This document shows positions 21,278-28,365 of a stretch of DNA of 34,379 bases, in pieces. The position numbers and the translations under genes are program-made. The stretch covers positions 1 through 34,379 of the IMG/VR virus record IMGVR_UViG_3300050034_000124, one strand, 5' to 3'. Below the pieces are notes generated by a model. That model was given only the letters and a program-made list of their open reading frames with translations, made no database searches and was not told the DNA's origin. The first letter of the stretch is position 1, and each line of letters starts with the position of its first letter. Source of the stretch: a virus.

Positions 21278-21372
21278 GAAATGAAAAAGAAATCTTTGAT
21301 GCCATCGTCAAAAGCGGAAATGAAGCCTTCATTCCGGTTGAAGGCTTAGCCCTTGCCATGGGTAAAATGTAA
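21181..21372 (+). pseudogene. -1 frame continuation of the 20603 protein (A6 slippage or frameshift)
   Basis: In the -1 frame the heptamer A-AAA-AAT (21181-21187) is followed by WLSSQFNRDWSVWSIDEIFA, LANMDPRSMVGNEKEIFDAI and VKSGNEAFIPVEGLALAMGK before a TAA at 21370-21372. This fills a gap that would otherwise be an unusually long 135 nt before the next promoter, whose -35 starts 7 nt after this stop. Possible explanations are programmed -1 frameshifting, a real indel, or a homopolymer base-calling error. GGTTA and TAACC downstream could form a 5-bp stem. Confidence 0.55.
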
Positions 21373-21378
21373 TCTCAC

Positions 21379-21406
21379 TTGACTTTTTATAAACTTGTGT
21401 TATAGT
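21379..21406 (+). promoter_or_regulatory. promoter for the radical SAM operon
   Basis: TTGACT (21379-21384), a 16-bp spacer ending CTTGTGT, and TATAGT (21401-21406), with six bases to the ATG at 21413. Confidence 0.75.
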
Positions 21407-21412
21407 CTTCGT

Positions 21413-21712
21413 ATGAACATTTACGACATATTTAGAACCCACGGTCTTGATAATGGAAGAATGATTTCCGGGAGCAAGATGGCACCGCCGGGTGAAGTTT
21501 GCATTTTCAATGCTAATGTGATTATCAAGTCTGAGGGGAAGGTATGGTTTGGGGACTTGAATTTGACTCGGGATGGAAATGCATTGAAAGCAATTGCTGC
21601 TGAAATCAATGAACCACTTTATGTGTTGCGGGAAATGGATTGTCGGTTTGAAACTGCCAATGATCCGATGGATGTTTTGATTTCCAAAGCCAAATGGAGT
21701 ACTCTCATATGA
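21413..21712 (+). CDS. hypothetical protein, 99 aa
   Basis: I do not recognise this protein. It reads as a small alpha/beta domain with several beta strands (GEVCIFNANVIIKSEGKVWF, GDLNLT) and a helix (ALKAIAAEINEPLYVLRE). No motif is diagnostic. It is the first gene of the unit that includes the radical SAM enzyme and overlaps the next gene by ATGA (21709). The start is set by the promoter, six bases after its -10. Confidence 0.6.
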   Translation: MNIYDIFRTHGLDNGRMISGSKMAPPGEVCIFNANVIIKSEGKVWFGDLNLTRDGNALKAIAAEINEPLYVLREMDCRFETANDPMDVLISKAKWSTLI

Positions 21713-21936
21713 ATATTTCCTCATCTAACTGTATCACTGTGAGTGGCTTAACCAATGTTGAAGTTAACAGCTACTTTGAAAAATTTGGTGAAGCATATTG
21801 GGCCGCAGACGAAAATATCGTGTGTATTCCGGTGGCTGAGATGAAGGAATTTCGAATATCCGAACTCGAACTGTTTTTTGGTGTGACCTTGTCAAAACTC
21901 ACCCGATATTTGATTGTCCGGCTTGAACCATTTTAA
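21709..21936 (+). CDS. hypothetical protein, 75 aa
   Basis: This is a small protein with a mixed pattern (NCITVSGLTNVEVNSYFEKF and ISELELFFGVTLSKLTRYLI) and no recognisable motif. It overlaps the preceding stop (ATGA) and is followed after 11 nt by the radical SAM gene. It could be a partner or substrate of that enzyme only by position; it has none of the Cys-rich or repeat features expected of a RiPP precursor. Confidence 0.55.
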   Translation: MNISSSNCITVSGLTNVEVNSYFEKFGEAYWAADENIVCIPVAEMKEFRISELELFFGVTLSKLTRYLIVRLEPF

Positions 21937-21947
21937 AAATAAATATT

Positions 21948-22814
21948 ATGCATATTCAAACATTCTCCATTGTTATTGGCACAAAGGTTTGTAACGCCCA
22001 TTGCCCATTTTGTATTTCGAAGCAAACGGGGTTCTTCGGAACCCCTGTCAATATTAATTGGCGAAATTTTGCCATCGCTTGTAAACTCGCTCAAAAAGCC
22101 GATACCACGACTGTCTTGCTTACGGGTAAGGGGGAACCAACGCTCTATCCCAGTCATGTGACCGAGACCCTCAAGGAATTACAGCCTTATAATTTTCCGC
22201 TCATTGAAATTCAGACCAATGGGTTGACCATTGCTTCGGGCGAACGTGTGACGGATGATGTTCTTCGGCGGTGGTATGACTTGGGATTGACGACGATTGC
22301 CATTTCGGTTGTTCATTGGGATGCTGCTCGGAATAAAGAGATTTATTGTCCGGGTGATACCCACTTTAATCTGGCCGCAGTCATCGCCAAACTCCGGGGC
22401 ATTGGATTCTCAGTTCGGATTGGAGTAATGCTCCTAAACGGATTTATTGATAGCCCGGCAACTGTACAACAGATGATTAACTTTTGTAAGAAAAATGACG
22501 TCACGCAACTCACTTTTCGAAATATTACTACCAGCGTCGTGACGAGCAATGCTAGTGTGACGGAATGGACAAAAGATCATGCCATAGGAAATCTACTCGG
22601 TGGGGCAATCGCACAATATATTCAAACTCATGGTACGCTGTTGCAGCATTTGATGCATGGTATGGACGTTTATGACATGGATGGGCAGAATGTGTGTCTG
22701 GGCAATGCTCTCACGCATGATGCTAATCAGGCGAATGACTTTCGGCAGCTCATTTTCTTCCCGGATGGCAGTCTTTATTGGGATTGGCAATTCAAAGGAG
22801 CACGTATTCTTTAA
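21948..22814 (+). CDS. radical SAM enzyme
   Basis: This 288-residue protein carries the CxxxCxxC iron-sulphur motif at C15, C19 and C22 (VCNAHCPFC), then LLTGKGEPTLYP (the GGEP-like SAM-binding site, about 58-69) and IEIQTNGL (about 86-93). These features define radical SAM enzymes, which make a 5'-deoxyadenosyl radical from SAM. The N-terminal style is that of phage and MoaA/NirJ-like members with unknown substrates. A single Cys (CLGNAL) in the C-terminal part is not enough for a SPASM cluster. The following gene has one of the few clear Shine-Dalgarno sequences in the window. Confidence 0.85.
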   Translation: MHIQTFSIVIGTKVCNAHCPFCISKQTGFFGTPVNINWRNFAIACKLAQKADTTTVLLTGKGEPTLYPSHVTETLKELQPYNFPLIEIQTNGLTIASGERVTDDVLRRWYDLGLTTIAISVVHWDAARNKEIYCPGDTHFNLAAVIAKLRGIGFSVRIGVMLLNGFIDSPATVQQMINFCKKNDVTQLTFRNITTSVVTSNASVTEWTKDHAIGNLLGGAIAQYIQTHGTLLQHLMHGMDVYDMDGQNVCLGNALTHDANQANDFRQLIFFPDGSLYWDWQFKGARIL

Positions 22815-22825
22815 AAAGGAATCAT

Positions 22826-23152
22826 ATGGAAAATTATCTTGGAGAATTCCCCGTGGATGTATCCACGCATCCAGTTTACAGTAAATATACACCGGGTGAC
22901 TGGGCTATGATGTTTATTGAACACTACGGACACATTGATGGCGACCATCATAAACTATGGGTATTAGACCAAGTTGCTCGTATTTTGAAGGGTACACCTG
23001 TCATTGTTGTCCAAGCACGATGGGAGAATCATCTTCCCGAGGATCGGTTTAATGTCGCTAATCCACCCAGCGAGGCATATAAAAAATGGGTTCACGGAAT
23101 GGTTAGTGGTGAAAATGAGGGGTATGACTACGACGAAGGCATCGCCCCTTGA
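22826..23152 (+). CDS. conserved-looking hypothetical phage protein, 108 aa
   Basis: The central segment TPGDWAMMFIEHYGHIDGDH followed by KLWVLDQVARILKGTPVIV looks like a compact helical domain that I associate with small phage proteins of unknown function. The C-terminus is acidic (GENEGYDYDEGIAP). AAAAGGA lies 7 nt before the ATG, a good ribosome-binding site, as expected for an internal gene of the radical SAM operon. The IAP ending and the -35 box behind it are duplicated at 33406. Confidence 0.6.
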   Translation: MENYLGEFPVDVSTHPVYSKYTPGDWAMMFIEHYGHIDGDHHKLWVLDQVARILKGTPVIVVQARWENHLPEDRFNVANPPSEAYKKWVHGMVSGENEGYDYDEGIAP

Positions 23153-23159
23153 CAAATCC
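23139..23159 (+). repeat. 21-bp repeat, copy 1 (gene end plus -35 box)
   Basis: GCATCGCCCC followed by TTGACAAATCC is identical to 33406-33426. Both copies encode a C-terminal Ile-Ala-Pro-stop and a TTGACA. At this copy no -10 lies 16-17 bp away; a TATACT at 23183 is 28 bp downstream, so the promoter may be nonfunctional or altered here. Confidence 0.8.
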
Positions 23160-23191
23160 GGCGTCATTGGTCCGAGAATGGATATACTAAT

Positions 23192-23458
23192 ATGGCTACA
23201 CCTGTAATGATTAAAAATATGGCTACACCTGAAAAATTAAATTGGTGGGATAGGATTTTCAATCGTACTACGAGAACCGTCTCCGCAAGGGGAACTTCAC
23301 AGTGGACGAGGCGATATCCCAATACGAGTTGGTTTGAATTTCAGGGATTAGTGGGACAAGAGATTCCAAACTCTCAATATACCCGGAATTGGGTTGACTA
23401 TCTTGTAGTGGATCGGTTAACTGGGGCTGAAACCATTAAGCGGGAATATTTGAATTAG
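23192..23458 (+). CDS. hypothetical protein with duplicated start, 88 aa
   Basis: I do not recognise this protein. It is Trp/Arg-rich (WWDRIFNRTTRTVSARGTSQ, WTRRYPNTSWFEFQ) and might bind nucleic acid. The first nine codons and the next nine are near copies (ATGGCTACACCTG at 23192 and again at 23219), so the start codon has been duplicated; either ATG could be used. A TATACT three bases before the first ATG is too close to act as a -10 for it but fits the second ATG less badly. It is transcribed just before the tRNA-like structure. Confidence 0.5.
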   Translation: MATPVMIKNMATPEKLNWWDRIFNRTTRTVSARGTSQWTRRYPNTSWFEFQGLVGQEIPNSQYTRNWVDYLVVDRLTGAETIKREYLN

Positions 23459-23464
23459 TCGTAA

Positions 23465-23583
23465 GACCAATCAGCATGAGAGTGGTGTGACACTGGCCAG
23501 TAAACACTCGGACATGCGTTCGGAGTCAAGTGGAGTAATTACCATCGTACCGAAAGATAAAGGTTCGATTCCTTTGTTGGTCA
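23465..23583 (+). ncRNA. tRNA-like cloverleaf, enlarged arms
   Basis: The ends pair as a 7-bp acceptor-like stem (GACCAAT 23465-23471 with GTTGGTC 23576-23582). Just before the 3' strand is a canonical T arm: AAAGG, loop TTCGATT, CCTTT (23559-23575). The D-arm position has GCATG/CATGC plus GAGTG/CACTC (23474-23517), and the anticodon-arm position has TTCGG/CCGAA with an inner GTGG/CCAT (23519-23554). At 119 nt it is far longer than a tRNA, no standard 7-nt anticodon loop is seen, and CCA is not encoded. It could be a decoy tRNA, a tRNA with insertions, or a leader structure upstream of pncB. Confidence 0.5.
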
Positions 23584-23619
23584 TCTTTAACCGGGTTGAA
23601 ATGCTCAGTCGTTTGATTC

Positions 23620-23647
23620 TTGACTTTTTTGAACAGTGTGCTACATT
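23620..23647 (+). promoter_or_regulatory. promoter for nicotinate phosphoribosyltransferase
   Basis: TTGACT (23620-23625), a 16-bp spacer ending AGTGTGC, and TACATT (23642-23647), with seven bases to the ATG at 23655. Confidence 0.7.
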
Positions 23648-23654
23648 ACTACCA

Positions 23655-24824
23655 ATGAATATTATTGATGAGCCGATTATTAAATCAATGCTAGATGATG
23701 ATTTGTATAAACAAAACATGGGGTCTGTCGTATTTCATGATTTTCCCCGGGTCGTTGTGACCTACAAGTTTTTTCTCCGCAGCAAAGTTGAATTCCCTCC
23801 AAATTTTGCAACGGAATTAAATCGTCAAATTCAATTTCTGGCTCAACTCGAAATGACTAACGCCGAAGCCCATTGGTTGTTGTCCGCTGTCCCGTATCTT
23901 CGTCCTACATACATCGAATGGTTGCGTCATTATCGAATGGACCCCCGGGAAGTGATGGTTACTCAACATGGGGGAACGATTGGTATTGAGATTAAGGGGT
24001 ATTGGTATCGGGCTATTTTCTGGGAAGTGAAATTAATGGCCATCATTTCCGAATTGTTTTTCCGGCTTACCGGACAATCGAAAAATCCAGATTGGGAGCA
24101 GCGTATTATTGATAAAGCGAGAAAACTGGAAGCCGCTGGTTGTCACTGGATTGACTTTGGAACCCGTCGGCGGTATTCATACGAGGTACAAGATGCCCTC
24201 GTTTGTTATATGCGTCCGCGTGTTGGATTCTTGGGCACCAGCAATCCATTTTTAGCGATGAAGTATCATACTACACCTCAGGGGACGTATGCTCACGAAT
24301 GTATCATGGCAATGGCTGCTTTGTATGGCCCGAAGATGGCGGATGTCATCTGGCGGGAACATTGGGCTGAACACTTTGATGGTAACATGGGTGTGGCTCT
24401 AACAGATACTTTCACCAGTGAAGTGTTCTGGCGTGATTTTTCATCTTATGATGCTCGTCTGTTTGACGGTTGCCGTCAGGATAGCGGGGACGAATATGTA
24501 TGGGGAAATCAAATGTTGGCCCTTTACAAGCGACTCGGGATTCCTTGCTCCAACAAGCGAATGGTGTTTAGCAATGCATTGGATACGGATAAGTATATCG
24601 CTATTGATAGACACTTCCGGCAATTTGCCCTGCCGTGTGGGGGTATCGGAACTCATTTCACAAATGATGTCGGAGTGACTCCCCTGAATATGGTTATCAA
24701 ATTGACTTCGGCAGATTTTGGTCATGGTCCAGTTGGGGTGGTGAAGATGTCAGATGACCTCGGAAAACATATGGGCAGCCCCATGGAAATTGAACATATT
24801 CAACATGAATTGGGATTGAAATAA
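23655..24824 (+). CDS. pncB: nicotinate phosphoribosyltransferase
   Basis: This 389-residue protein matches the E. coli-type nicotinate phosphoribosyltransferase throughout: IIKSMLDDDLYKQNM (8-22), WIDFGTRRRYSYEVQ (165-179), FLGTSNPFLAMKY (192-204), GTYAHEC with His214 (the phosphorylated His position), CRQDSGDEYVWG, MVFSNALDTDK, GIGTHFTNDVGVTPLN and VVKMSDDLGKH. It makes nicotinate mononucleotide from nicotinate and PRPP, stimulated by ATP. This specificity, rather than a nicotinamide enzyme, fits the nicotinamidase and NAD synthetase in the window. The start at 23655 follows the promoter; the open frame extends 56 codons upstream through the tRNA-like structure and is rejected. Confidence 0.95.
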   Translation: MNIIDEPIIKSMLDDDLYKQNMGSVVFHDFPRVVVTYKFFLRSKVEFPPNFATELNRQIQFLAQLEMTNAEAHWLLSAVPYLRPTYIEWLRHYRMDPREVMVTQHGGTIGIEIKGYWYRAIFWEVKLMAIISELFFRLTGQSKNPDWEQRIIDKARKLEAAGCHWIDFGTRRRYSYEVQDALVCYMRPRVGFLGTSNPFLAMKYHTTPQGTYAHECIMAMAALYGPKMADVIWREHWAEHFDGNMGVALTDTFTSEVFWRDFSSYDARLFDGCRQDSGDEYVWGNQMLALYKRLGIPCSNKRMVFSNALDTDKYIAIDRHFRQFALPCGGIGTHFTNDVGVTPLNMVIKLTSADFGHGPVGVVKMSDDLGKHMGSPMEIEHIQHELGLK

Positions 24825-24826
24825 TT

Positions 24827-25156
24827 ATGAATACACCAGCTACATTTGAATTTAATACAAAAGCGTTTCTTGAAGCCGAACTTATCACTGGTATTCGGGT
24901 CGGAAATGTTGTATTTCCGCTTGCTCATGGTGAAGTGCAGCGGTTGACCGATGCTCTGGACGCCCATTATCGTGAATATAAGGTATCCAACTGTTTTGAA
25001 TATTCTAATCGGGAAAAGTTGCGAGCGGAAATACGGGCAGAATTAATGAATGAATTGTCCGAGGAAATTCGGAATAAAGCACAAGCGATTGAGCAAATCG
25101 TGACGTTGCTCAAAGAGAAACATCTCATTTCGTATCCTATTGCCACTGCTTCATGA
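24827..25156 (+). CDS. hypothetical protein, 109 aa
   Basis: I do not recognise this protein. The N-terminal part has a beta-like stretch (ELITGIRVGNVVFPLAHGEV) and the C-terminal half is a long charged helix (REKLRAEIRAELMNELSEEI) that could form a coiled coil. It follows pncB by 2 nt and has no promoter, so it is co-transcribed with the NAD enzyme. It might modulate that enzyme, but only its position suggests this. Confidence 0.6.
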   Translation: MNTPATFEFNTKAFLEAELITGIRVGNVVFPLAHGEVQRLTDALDAHYREYKVSNCFEYSNREKLRAEIRAELMNELSEEIRNKAQAIEQIVTLLKEKHLISYPIATAS

Positions 25157-25160
25157 CGGC

Positions 25161-25188
25161 TTGACATTTTCATCTTGTGTGTTATATT
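25161..25188 (+). promoter_or_regulatory. promoter for the 25195 / Nudix unit
   Basis: TTGACA (25161-25166), a 16-bp spacer ending TGTGTGT, and TATATT (25183-25188), with six bases to the ATG at 25195. Confidence 0.75.
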
Positions 25189-25194
25189 GGACCT

Positions 25195-25605
25195 ATGAAA
25201 CAAATAATTCATCGCCGACTGTATGATAATAATGATTCAATCTTCCCGGTTGAACATCATTGTTATTCTGTAACGGATAAGGATACGCCATTTCGCACAT
25301 TCATGCATTATGATGATATAGATGCTGATAAGCCTGAACCCATTACCGTCTTTGGTCAAGCGAAAGAAGGACTTTTTTATAATTATTCTGATCGGCTTTT
25401 TGGAGAAGATTGGAATCGGGGATGGAAAGCTGCCGAGGCCGCAGGATTGGAACTAAGCACCGCTCATTTCTTTGAGGCAGTGTTGAATGTTTTTCATGAT
25501 TCCACCGACGTTGATCTGCAACACGTTATGCTTGGAGTGAACCGGAGTAATGGATTTCATTATCTCGTCTTCGGCTATACTTACACCTCCAAATCCAAAC
25601 GCTGA
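25195..25605 (+). CDS. hypothetical protein, 136 aa
   Basis: I do not recognise this protein. It is acidic and aromatic (FMHYDDIDADKPEPITVFGQ, AKEGLFYNYSDRLFGEDW) with a helical middle (NRGWKAAEAAGLELSTAHFF) and a closing strand (GFHYLVFGYTY). It has no metal or nucleotide signature. The start is fixed by the promoter, six bases after the -10; the in-frame upstream start lies inside the promoter. It is followed 2 nt later by the Nudix gene. Confidence 0.6.
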   Translation: MKQIIHRRLYDNNDSIFPVEHHCYSVTDKDTPFRTFMHYDDIDADKPEPITVFGQAKEGLFYNYSDRLFGEDWNRGWKAAEAAGLELSTAHFFEAVLNVFHDSTDVDLQHVMLGVNRSNGFHYLVFGYTYTSKSKR

Positions 25606-25607
25606 AT

Positions 25608-26075
25608 ATGACATCAGCGGGATTAATACTGTATAGAATAAAAGATGGGGGACTGGAAGTTTTTCTGGTTCATCCCGGAGGGCCTCTATGGGCAACCCGC
25701 GATATTGGTGCGTGGAGCATTCCGAAAGGTCTAGTCGAAGAAAGCGACTCGGATATTCGCGGTGCCGCCATTCGGGAATTTCACGAGGAAACGGGATTTG
25801 AACTTCCAACTTCCAATCTTATATCATTAGGGGAAATTACTCAAAAATCTGGGAAAATTGTTCATGCATGGGCAATACAAGACACTATTGGGGTTGACCC
25901 GAAATTGATGACTTCAAATCTAATTGAAATTGAATACCCTCGACACAGTAATACATTGATTACTATTCCTGAAGTTGACCGAGGAACGTTTTTCTCAATG
26001 GCAATGGCAGAGGTCAAGATAAATCCTGCTCAAGCCCCATTGTTACATCGTCTTTCTGCTGAATTGAACACTTGA
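25608..26075 (+). CDS. Nudix hydrolase
   Basis: This 155-residue protein has the Nudix box at about residues 41-64: GLVEESDSDIRGAAI followed by REFHEETGF, with the RE-EE-G metal-binding core intact. The preceding GGPLWATRDIGAWSIPKG is typical of a bacterial subgroup of small NTP pyrophosphohydrolase-like Nudix proteins. The substrate may be a nucleotide, ADP-ribose or a related compound; the box alone cannot decide. It lies between pncB and the NAD synthetase. The stop codon forms part of the next -35 box. Confidence 0.85.
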   Translation: MTSAGLILYRIKDGGLEVFLVHPGGPLWATRDIGAWSIPKGLVEESDSDIRGAAIREFHEETGFELPTSNLISLGEITQKSGKIVHAWAIQDTIGVDPKLMTSNLIEIEYPRHSNTLITIPEVDRGTFFSMAMAEVKINPAQAPLLHRLSAELNT

Positions 26076-26099
26076 CATTCTCATCCCCTGTGTTATATT
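26072..26099 (+). promoter_or_regulatory. promoter for the NAD synthetase operon
   Basis: TTGACA (26072-26077), a 16-bp spacer ending CCTGTGT, and TATATT (26094-26099), with six bases to the ATG at 26106. Confidence 0.75.
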
Positions 26100-26105
26100 A
26101 CAGGC

Positions 26106-26357
26106 ATGAAGAATGATTATTCCGCCAAAGAATATGCCATGATTTCGGAACTCTCTCCGCATTTAAAATCGGTGATTGACAAAGATGTGGACAATAGTAT
26201 TATGCCTCCCCAGATGCTTGAAATGGTTGCCATGCACTGTTTTATAAACAATCAGACTGGCCCGGCGGTGGACTCTCTTCGTCGGTGTATTAAAGCTCTT
26301 CATACATGCAGTGCTTATCGTCGGACGCCGGAATACGAGAAACTCATTGATTTATGA
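26106..26357 (+). CDS. small helical hypothetical protein, 83 aa
   Basis: This is a short, mostly helical protein (KEYAMISELSPHLKSVIDKD and MLEMVAMHCFINNQTGPAVD) with no family signature. Its stop overlaps the NAD synthetase ATG (ATGA at 26354), so it is the leader gene of that operon and probably couples its translation. It could help NAD synthetase assembly, but nothing in its sequence shows it. Confidence 0.6.
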   Translation: MKNDYSAKEYAMISELSPHLKSVIDKDVDNSIMPPQMLEMVAMHCFINNQTGPAVDSLRRCIKALHTCSAYRRTPEYEKLIDL

Positions 26358-28363
26358 AACTCATTAAAGTTGGTGCAGCGGTGTTAAACCAAACACCGCG
26401 TGATTGGGAGGAGAATAAAGCAAATATTCTCCGAGCAATTGAACTCGCCAAAGAGCAACACGTCTCAGTCCTTTGTTTGCCAGAAATGTGCATTACGGGC
26501 TATGGACTCGAAGACGATTTATTTTGTGCGGACGTCCCCGCTCGAGCCTTGAAGAAATTGGAGGACATCCTTCCTTTTACCACTGGCATCATTGTTTGTG
26601 TGGGTCTCCCGGTGCGTTTTGATAACAGTCTTTACAATGCCGTTGCCACTTTGTCGGATCGACTCCTCGTTGGATTTACGTGTAAACAACATTTGGCTGG
26701 GGATGGTATTCACTATGAGCCTCGTCATTACAAACCTTGGCCTGCGGGAGTGGTACAGCAATTGACTATCCCAAGTATGGCTCCCAAATCTTTTCCTATT
26801 GGTGATACTCATTTCATGTTTGATGGGGTGAAGATTGGATATGAAATCTGCGAAGACGCTTGGGTTGCATCACGTCCCGGGACTCGACTTGCAAGTAAAG
26901 GTGTAGATATTTATCTCAACCCGTCGGCATCTCACTTTTCATTCGGTAAGCTCCAGACCCGGCGTAATTTCGTTGTTGATGGTTCTCGTGCTTTCGGAGC
27001 CACTTATATTTATACGAATCTCGTCGGCAATGAAGCGGGGCGTGCTGTTTATGACGGGGGTGCCTTGATTGCTTCGGGTGGCGTGTTGTTAGCCGAAGGT
27101 AAACGATTTACATATCAAAATGTATTGCTTACCACGGCTATCGTGGATGTTCATACCACAAAGACGTCTCAGGTTCGTACTGCGAGTTTTCAGCCGAATG
27201 TGGAAGGCTACAATTCGGGATGTGTTAATGGAAATTTTACTTTTCCCGAAGTCACAGAACCATCATATCATACACTTCAAGACCCATGGGAAGATAAATC
27301 TGATACCAAACACGAGGAATGCACCCGTGCTCTTGGTCTGGCCCTGATGGATTATATGCGTAAGTCGCACACCAAGGGATTTGTTGTCTCACTGAGTGGC
27401 GGTGCCGACTCGGCAATGGTTACATATGCGGTTGTTCAAGGTATCCGCCTCGGAGTCCAAGAACTGGGACTTGAAAATTTTATATGGAAGTATTGTCCAC
27501 ACTTGAAAAAACAAGTCAATGTAATAACCATGGAGGAGCGTACATTAAAATGTTTAATTGAGCATCTTATTGTAACTGCTTATCAACCCACCGAAAATAG
27601 TGGAGAGGTAACTCGTACAGCGGCAGCAGAACTTGCTAAGGCTCTTGGTGTGCCTCATATGGTATTGAATGTTGATCCAGTGTTCAAAGCATATTTGGAG
27701 ATTGGTAAGCAAATTAAGGGTAGCGATTTGAATTTTAAGGATGATGATTCAACGTTGCAAAATCTTCAAGCTCGGGTTCGTTCTCCTAGTATTTGGATGA
27801 TTGCTAATATGCAGGAGAAGTTGCTCCTGACGACCAGCAATAGGTCTGAGGCTGCCGTCGGTTATTGCACAATGGATGGCGATTCTTCCGGCTGTATTTC
27901 GCCAATTGCAGGTTTGCCCAAAATTTATATTCGAGAATATCTCAAATGGGTTGCATTAGATGGACCCGAAGGTATTGGAGCATTACCGGAGATGCAATAT
28001 GTTAATACTCAACAGCCAACCGCCGAATTGCGTCCGGCTAAATACAAGCAGACCGATGAGGATGACCTAATGCCTTACTGGTTGCTTAATGTGATTGAAG
28101 GTTATGTAGTCAAGGATCGCTATGTGCCAGTTGAAATTTACAAGGCTATTAAACGAGATGTGGATTATGATAATAATCGTCTGATTGCTGATATAACTAA
28201 GTTCTTTCGGCTATTCAGTCGGAACCAATGGAAACGGGAGCGATATGCTTTATCCTTCCACTTGGATGACCATAATCTTGATCCTCGTACTTGGTGCCGG
28301 ACTCCCATTCTCACGGGAGCCTATGAGGAGGAATTGCGGGAACTGCAACAGTACAAAGTATAA
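26354..28363 (+). CDS. nadE: glutamine-dependent NAD synthetase
   Basis: This 669-residue enzyme has two domains. Residues 1-270 are a nitrilase-type glutaminase with the Glu-Lys-Cys triad visible: E44 (LPEMCITGY), K111 (CKQHLAGDGIHYEP) and C166 (YEICEDAW). Residues about 325-640 are the NAD synthetase with the ATP-binding SGGADS (348-353), then RVRSPSIWMIANMQEKLLLT and TSNRSEAAVGYCTMDGDSSG. It amidates nicotinate adenine dinucleotide to NAD using ammonia from glutamine; some relatives act on nicotinate mononucleotide instead. The length matches the long bacterial form. It is the final step of the Preiss-Handler pathway, so the phage need not rely on host NadE. Confidence 0.96.
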   Translation: MKLIKVGAAVLNQTPRDWEENKANILRAIELAKEQHVSVLCLPEMCITGYGLEDDLFCADVPARALKKLEDILPFTTGIIVCVGLPVRFDNSLYNAVATLSDRLLVGFTCKQHLAGDGIHYEPRHYKPWPAGVVQQLTIPSMAPKSFPIGDTHFMFDGVKIGYEICEDAWVASRPGTRLASKGVDIYLNPSASHFSFGKLQTRRNFVVDGSRAFGATYIYTNLVGNEAGRAVYDGGALIASGGVLLAEGKRFTYQNVLLTTAIVDVHTTKTSQVRTASFQPNVEGYNSGCVNGNFTFPEVTEPSYHTLQDPWEDKSDTKHEECTRALGLALMDYMRKSHTKGFVVSLSGGADSAMVTYAVVQGIRLGVQELGLENFIWKYCPHLKKQVNVITMEERTLKCLIEHLIVTAYQPTENSGEVTRTAAAELAKALGVPHMVLNVDPVFKAYLEIGKQIKGSDLNFKDDDSTLQNLQARVRSPSIWMIANMQEKLLLTTSNRSEAAVGYCTMDGDSSGCISPIAGLPKIYIREYLKWVALDGPEGIGALPEMQYVNTQQPTAELRPAKYKQTDEDDLMPYWLLNVIEGYVVKDRYVPVEIYKAIKRDVDYDNNRLIADITKFFRLFSRNQWKRERYALSFHLDDHNLDPRTWCRTPILTGAYEEELRELQQYKV

Positions 28364-28365
28364 TT

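Noticed and set aside
23149-23188. Standard promoter for the 23192 gene
   Set aside because: TTGACA and TATACT are 28 bp apart, too far, and the base positions at 16-17 bp do not resemble a -10.
23465-23583. Ordinary tRNA gene
   Set aside because: Acceptor stem and T arm fit, but the length (119 nt), missing 7-nt anticodon loop and oversized D arm do not match a standard tRNA; kept only as a tRNA-like structure.
23487-23654. 56-residue N-terminal extension of nicotinate phosphoribosyltransferase
   Set aside because: The extension runs through the tRNA-like structure and the promoter. The family N-terminus begins at the ATG at 23655.
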